This document shows, piece by piece, positions 5,231 through 7,739 of a stretch of DNA of 7,739 nucleotides. Source of the stretch: GWC2-56-14 sp043731355 (GTDB lineage: Bacteria > Nitrospirota > UBA9217); assembly GCA_043731355.1 (NCBI GenBank), contig JAYTJE010000044.1, positions 1 to 7,739 of the forward strand. Reading direction: 5' to 3'. How positions within the stretch are numbered: position 1 is the stretch's first letter; every line of letters begins with the position of its first letter. The notes beneath the pieces were generated by a model. It had not been told where the DNA came from. It worked only from the letters and a program-made list of their open reading frames with translations, and made no database searches. The translations under genes and the position numbers were made by a program.

Positions 5231-5389
5231 TTACTTGATCCTCCGCGATATCTTTTTAAACTCCTCGGCGCCCGCCACCTTGAGCAGCTGGAACAGGACC
5301 GTTTCCATGCCGGTGAGAAGGACGGTGTTCCGGTTGTGGTCTTTCAGCTCCCGCGGAAAGGCCGACTGGCCGCAGCAATCAGATGTCCA
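5231..5389 (-). pseudogene. C-terminal stub of an unidentified gene upstream of the reductase
   Basis: On the minus strand, codons ending at the TAA (5231-5233) give a convincing GC-rich protein tail: CGQSAFPRELKDHNRNTV, then LLTGMETVLFQLLKVAGAEE, then FKKISRRIK. The frame stays open back to a TAG at 5390-5392, but protein-like codon use stops near 5375, where the DNA abruptly becomes AT-rich with stops in every frame. The 5' part has therefore been lost or separated. The LLTGMETVLFQLLKVAG pattern is weakly like the last helix of STAS (anti-sigma antagonist) domains, which is not enough to name it. The stub ends 43 bases before the reductase start on the same strand, so the intact gene was probably the promoter-proximal member of an operon with the reductase. 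Confidence 0.6.
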
Positions 5390-5466
5390 CTATTAGAATA
5401 CTATCACAGCTGAATTACGAGCACAACCGGCATCTATTTCATGATGAAACTCCCGTCATTTTAGGG

Positions 5467-5472
5467 TACAAT
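5467..5472 (+). promoter_or_regulatory. Possible weak housekeeping -10 upstream of the sigma gene
   Basis: TACAAT at 5467-5472 is a good -10, but the hexamers 16-18 bases upstream (TGAAAC, ATGAAA, GATGAA) do not resemble TTGACA. TGAAAC would suit some Gram-positive ECF promoters. A perfect palindrome TTTCAT-G-ATGAAA (5437-5449) overlaps this putative -35 region. It could give basal transcription of the sigma operon with a leader of about 40 bases. Confidence 0.3.
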
Positions 5473-5489
5473 CATCATCACCCGCTGGG

Positions 5490-5517
5490 GAACTAATTAT
5501 GGAACAAACTGTCTAAT
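5490..5517 (+). promoter_or_regulatory. RpoE/AlgU-type ECF promoter in front of the sigma gene
   Basis: GAACTA (5490-5495), 16 bases, then TCTAAT (5512-5517). This matches the known RpoE/AlgU consensus GAACTT-N16/17-TCTGA in five of six positions at each box, and the broader ECF form GGAAC-N17-GTC is also present. It suggests positive autoregulation of the sigma/anti-sigma operon. The expected start, about 5523-5525, falls at or just inside the ATG at 5521, so the mRNA would be essentially leaderless. Confidence 0.6.
5499..5516 (+). other. Five-codon upstream ORF (MEQTV) before the sigma gene
   Basis: An ATG at 5499 opens a five-codon frame that stops at TAA (5514-5516), four bases before the sigma ATG. 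The sequence GGGG (5487-5490) lies eight bases upstream and could act as a weak ribosome binding site. On transcripts from an upstream promoter, ribosomes ending here could restart on the sigma gene, which otherwise has only an adjacent AGG. It may equally be a chance result of the ECF -10 sequence. Confidence 0.25.
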
Positions 5518-5520
5518 AGG

Positions 5521-6132
5521 ATGAGCGAACAGACGACACATGACGATGATGCCGGGCTCGTGGCGTCGGCCCAAAAGGGCGACCTGGGCGCGTTCGAACA
5601 GCTGGTGACGAAACACCAGAAGAGGATGTTCAACATTGCCTTCAGGATAGCCGGAGATGGCGACGATGCATCCGAGATCGTGCAGGATGCCTTTGTTGCC
5701 GCCTTTCGGAACATCAGAAAATTTCGCGGGGCTTCGCGCTTTACGACCTGGCTCACCACGATCACCGTTAATCAGGCACGGAACCGGCTGAAGCAGGTGC
5801 GGTCTCGCCAATTCCATGAGGTCAATTCCCTGGACGACCCCATCGAAACAGGAGACGGGGCCATCATGGCCGACCCGCCGTCAAAGGCAGCCTCGGTCCT
5901 CGACCAATTGGAACAGCGCGACCTGCGGGAAAAAGTGCAGGAGTGCATTGCAGCGCTCGAACCCGATTTCCGGGAAGTGATCGTGCTCCGGGACCTGCAG
6001 GAATTTTCCTACGAAGAGATCGGCACGATGCTTACGGTTGCCGCCGGGACCGTAAAGTCCCGGCTCTTCCGGGCAAGAGAGGCGATTAAGGAGTGTCTCA
6101 AGAGAGCATGGGGAGCATTCAATGAACCATAA
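5521..6132 (+). CDS. ECF (RpoE-type) RNA polymerase sigma factor, 203 aa
   Basis: This is a group IV sigma factor that directs RNA polymerase to stress promoters when released from its anti-sigma factor. Region 2 covers about residues 21-90: LVASAQKGDLGAFEQLV lead-in, core-binding FNIAFRIAGDGDDASEIVQDAF, then FRGASRFTTWLTTITVNQAR for -10 recognition. After an acidic linker (100-128), region 4 covers about 137-192 with ALEPDFREVIVLRDLQEFSY, then EEIGTML and the HTH AGTVKSRLFRAREAI. No extra domain is present; length is typical. The ATG at 5521 fits the family N-terminus but has only an AGG directly against it. The gene overlaps the anti-sigma gene by 11 bases, and an RpoE-like promoter lies immediately upstream, so it probably activates itself. 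Confidence 0.95.
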   Translation: MSEQTTHDDDAGLVASAQKGDLGAFEQLVTKHQKRMFNIAFRIAGDGDDASEIVQDAFVAAFRNIRKFRGASRFTTWLTTITVNQARNRLKQVRSRQFHEVNSLDDPIETGDGAIMADPPSKAASVLDQLEQRDLREKVQECIAALEPDFREVIVLRDLQEFSYEEIGTMLTVAAGTVKSRLFRAREAIKECLKRAWGAFNEP

Positions 6133-7006
6133 CGACATCCGACATATGCTGTCCGAGTATATCGACGGCGCAATAACCTCCGAAGACCGGGCAGCGATCG
6201 AAGAGCATCTTACGACCTGCGTGAAATGCAGGGAGGCGCTCAAGGAGCTCAGGCAGACCGTGGCACATATCAGGTCCGTGGAAGAACTCGACCCTCCGGC
6301 CTGGATGACACAGAAGATCATGGCAAAAGTACGCGCCGAGGCTGAAAAGAAAAGCTGGTTCCAGCGGTTTTTCTTTCCGCTGTATATCAAACTGCCGCTT
6401 GAGGCGGTGGGCGTTCTCTTCATTGCCGTGACCGCCGTGTTCATCTACCAGAACATGCAGTCCGCCATGAAGCGGGAATACGAGAAACCCGCGCAGCCGG
6501 CGCTCCAGAACCAGGCGGCAGCGCCTGCGCCCATGGTCCCAACGAAGGAAAAACAGACGTACCCCGCGGACGGCGAGAGCGCTCTGCCTTTATTGAAAAA
6601 GGAAGAAGCCGGCATCGGAAGGACTCAGGGTAGAGCGATGACTTCCCCGGATGCGTCGCCTGAGGCAGCCGGAAAAGCAAAATCGATTGCACCGGTTGCA
6701 CCGTTTGCCGGAGCCGTCTCCGCGGACAAGGCCTTTCCCTCGATCATTCTCCAGGTGATGGACCTGGAGGAGGCGGCGGTAAACGTTGAAAAAGCGATTG
6801 CCCGGGTCAACGGTACGATCGTGAGAAGGGAAGCGCCTGGTTCAAAAATGATCTTCTTCGTAACGATCAAGGCCCGGCGAACCGGCGAGCTTCAGAACAA
6901 GTTGAAACTCTTCGGAGATCTCAAGGAACTGCCCGGTGACGGGGTGTTTCAACAGGAACAGGTGAAATTAAGAATAGAGCTCGTCAGGAAACCAGCGCCG
7001 CACTGA
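6122..7006 (+). CDS. Membrane-bound zinc-finger anti-sigma factor with periplasmic domain, 294 aa
   Basis: This protein holds the upstream ECF sigma factor inactive at the inner membrane. Residues 5-45 form the anti-sigma zinc-binding (ZAS/zf-HC2) domain: LSEYIDGAITSEDRAAIEEH with H29, then C33-x-x-C36. A cytosolic linker (50-85) leads to one membrane helix (93-109), then an alanine/proline-rich periplasmic stretch (120-205) with low complexity, and a folded C-terminal domain (about 205-292) opening IILQVMDLEEAAVNVEKAIA. The C-terminal part resembles DUF2275/DUF4349-like sensor domains from memory; the exact family is uncertain. GGGGAG lies six bases before the ATG, inside the sigma gene, and the 11-base overlap gives matched synthesis. 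Release probably involves proteolysis or a conformational signal from the periplasm; the cue cannot be read from sequence. Confidence 0.92.
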   Translation: MNHNDIRHMLSEYIDGAITSEDRAAIEEHLTTCVKCREALKELRQTVAHIRSVEELDPPAWMTQKIMAKVRAEAEKKSWFQRFFFPLYIKLPLEAVGVLFIAVTAVFIYQNMQSAMKREYEKPAQPALQNQAAAPAPMVPTKEKQTYPADGESALPLLKKEEAGIGRTQGRAMTSPDASPEAAGKAKSIAPVAPFAGAVSADKAFPSIILQVMDLEEAAVNVEKAIARVNGTIVRREAPGSKMIFFVTIKARRTGELQNKLKLFGDLKELPGDGVFQQEQVKLRIELVRKPAPH

Positions 7007-7043
7007 GGGGTCGAGATCCTTCTCTATTGTTTTCGGACCATTA

Positions 7044-7418
7044 TTACAAACAACCCTCCGTCAGCACCTCTTCGTCTTCCATTCGCCAGGCGGGATCGAC
7101 GATCGCAAGGAACACCAGGTCCGTTTTCCCCTTGTTCTCGATGAACTGTACGGCCATCGGCGGTATGGAAATCGTGGCGCCGGCATGCACCACAGCCGTC
7201 TCTTCATCAATATGCATAAGGCCTTCGCCCTCGATGATATAGTAGACCTCCGAGGTCTTGAGCCGGTGCGGCAGGGTTATATCGCCGGGATGCACGATGG
7301 CATGGGCCAGGCTGTAGCCGAGCTTTAAGTCCATTTTGTCGGGGTGCAGCAGCTCGCGCAGCACACAGCCGTCGCCGGAAATGAACTCCGCGCAGTCCTT
7401 CAGGTTGCGGATCAGCAT
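7044..7418 (-). CDS. Small single-domain cupin protein, 124 aa
   Basis: This is a small cupin-2 family beta-barrel. Motif 1 is visible at PGDITLPHRLKTSEVYYIIEGEG (44-66, H51 and E57), and motif 2 at AGATISIPPMAVQFIENKG (79-97, P86 and N95). It ends with a distinctive DPAWRMEDEE (108-117). The usual HxH reads HRL and the motif 2 histidine is replaced by Q91, so the classic metal site is incomplete; this is common in small uncharacterised cupins that may act as sugar- or metabolite-binding proteins. I start it at the ATG at 7418 with GGAGG 11 bases upstream, rather than at the TTG at 7436, whose codons contain that ribosome binding site. It converges on the anti-sigma gene with a 37-base gap. 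The substrate is unknown. Confidence 0.88.
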   Translation of the reverse strand: MLIRNLKDCAEFISGDGCVLRELLHPDKMDLKLGYSLAHAIVHPGDITLPHRLKTSEVYYIIEGEGLMHIDEETAVVHAGATISIPPMAVQFIENKGKTDLVFLAIVDPAWRMEDEEVLTEGCL

Positions 7419-7528
7419 GGGTCGTAAAACCTCCAATGAAGATAAGGGATGAGAATTTTCAGAATCTATCTACTTATTGCCTGCAAGGTACACAGCTTTC
7501 CAGCGCTGAATGTGGGCGGAGTGATGTG

Positions 7529-7546
7529 TCTTATTCAAGAATAAGA
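7529..7546. repeat. 18-bp palindrome at the end of the MazF-like remnant
   Basis: TCTTATTC-AA-GAATAAGA is a perfect inverted repeat with eight-bp arms and a two-base centre. It overlaps the stop codon of the minus-strand MazF-like frame. The two-base centre suits a protein-binding site or cruciform better than an RNA terminator hairpin. The sequence 7437-7528 between it and the cupin start shows no gene. Confidence 0.6.
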
Positions 7547-7671
7547 ATTTTCAAGCTGTCGAGGAAGAGCTGTTTATTCTTGTCCGATATCTCGCCGATA
7601 TGGTCCCGAAACCGCTTATTGTCGATCGATCGTATCTGATCAACTTGAGAGTGCGGTGTTCTTCGATTATT
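7531..7671 (-). pseudogene. C-terminal remnant of a MazF/PemK-type toxin
   Basis: On the minus strand, 46 codons before the TAA at 7531-7533 read HSQVDQIRSIDNKRF, then RDHIGEISDKNKQLF and LDSLKILILE. This follows the C-terminal pattern of MazF/PemK ribonucleases: S-x-V-x-x-DQIR-x-ID, then R-x-x-x-x-IG-x-x-S, then a final helix and LxL end. The frame is closed by a stop at 7672-7674 with no start codon in between, and the upstream 65 bases show no continuation in another frame. The N-terminal half with the catalytic barrel is therefore missing or lies displaced outside the window. I read it as a dead toxin gene. The family call is by motif memory over only 46 residues. Confidence 0.55.
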
Positions 7672-7719
7672 TTAGCTGAGACCGGTTAGACAAATCCACC
7701 TTTATTTTTGAGTGCTCAA

Positions 7720-7735
7720 TGGATAGGTCTATCCA
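7720..7735. repeat. 16-bp palindrome near the right window edge
   Basis: TGGATAG-GT-CTATCCA is a perfect inverted repeat with seven-bp arms. It lies in the gene-free stretch 7672-7739 beyond the toxin remnant and could be an operator of whatever starts to the right. A partial copy of the half-site (AATCCACC, reverse strand GGTGGATT) is at 7693-7700. Confidence 0.5.
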
Positions 7736-7739
7736 CTTT

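Noticed and set aside
5437..5449. TTTCAT-G-ATGAAA palindrome as an operator of the sigma operon
   Set aside because: It is a perfect 13-bp palindrome but lies about 40 bases upstream of the convincing ECF promoter and in AT-rich DNA where such short symmetry can arise by chance; kept only as a note.
5881..6444. Minus-strand frame of 187 codons under the sigma/anti-sigma overlap
   Set aside because: It is antisense to conserved sigma region 4 and the zinc-finger domain and has no ribosome binding site or motif of its own.
7419..7436. TTG start that would extend the cupin by six codons
   Set aside because: Those codons contain the GGAGG that serves the ATG at 7418.
1..7739. CRISPR array, tRNA, rRNA, riboswitch or integron attC sites
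   Set aside because: I looked for regularly spaced repeats, cloverleaf-like patterns and paired GTTRRRY/RYYYAAC core sites and found none that hold up by eye.

Overview
The window looks like a chromosomal segment of a free-living anaerobic or micro-aerobic bacterium. The gene set (a thioredoxin reductase with a double thioredoxin-fold N-terminus, an ECF sigma/anti-sigma pair with a long periplasmic tail, BrnTA and RelE/NadS toxin-antitoxin modules) is the sort found in Nitrospirota and the former Deltaproteobacteria. That placement is inferred from gene style only; no rRNA or other phylogenetic marker is present.

Layout. The left third (1-1672) is visibly AT-rich. It begins with the last 22 codons of an IS200/REP-type transposase and a 17-bp tandem repeat, followed by three same-strand genes I cannot assign: a polytopic membrane protein, a small lysine-rich protein and a helical soluble protein. 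Next come two complete type II toxin-antitoxin modules on the plus strand: brnT-brnA (1806-2314) and a RelE/HigB-like toxin with a NadS/HigA-like antitoxin (2727-3346). Between them lies an open frame of 89 codons (2357-2626) with a protein-like sequence but no normal start codon, probably a decayed gene. The moderately GC-rich right half holds a minus-strand AhpF-like thioredoxin reductase (3547-5187), the C-terminal stub of another minus-strand gene just upstream of it, a plus-strand ECF sigma factor with its overlapping zinc-finger anti-sigma factor (5521-7006), a minus-strand cupin (7044-7418), and a minus-strand C-terminal remnant resembling a MazF/PemK toxin (7531-7671).

How it works together. 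Each toxin-antitoxin pair is an autoregulated unit: a sigma70-like promoter immediately before the toxin start contains a palindrome that the DNA-binding antitoxin could occupy. The sigma/anti-sigma pair is a separate envelope-stress type module, with an RpoE/AlgU-like promoter directly in front of the sigma gene, suggesting autoactivation. In all three cases the -10 element lies so close to the start codon that the mRNA would be leaderless or nearly so. This is the most unusual recurring signal in the window.

The mixture of transposase debris, compositional shift, unassigned genes, toxin-antitoxin modules and gene stubs marks 1-3540 and the far right end as accessory, reworked DNA around more conserved redox and stress genes. 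I see no CRISPR array, tRNA, rRNA, integrase or complete mobile element.
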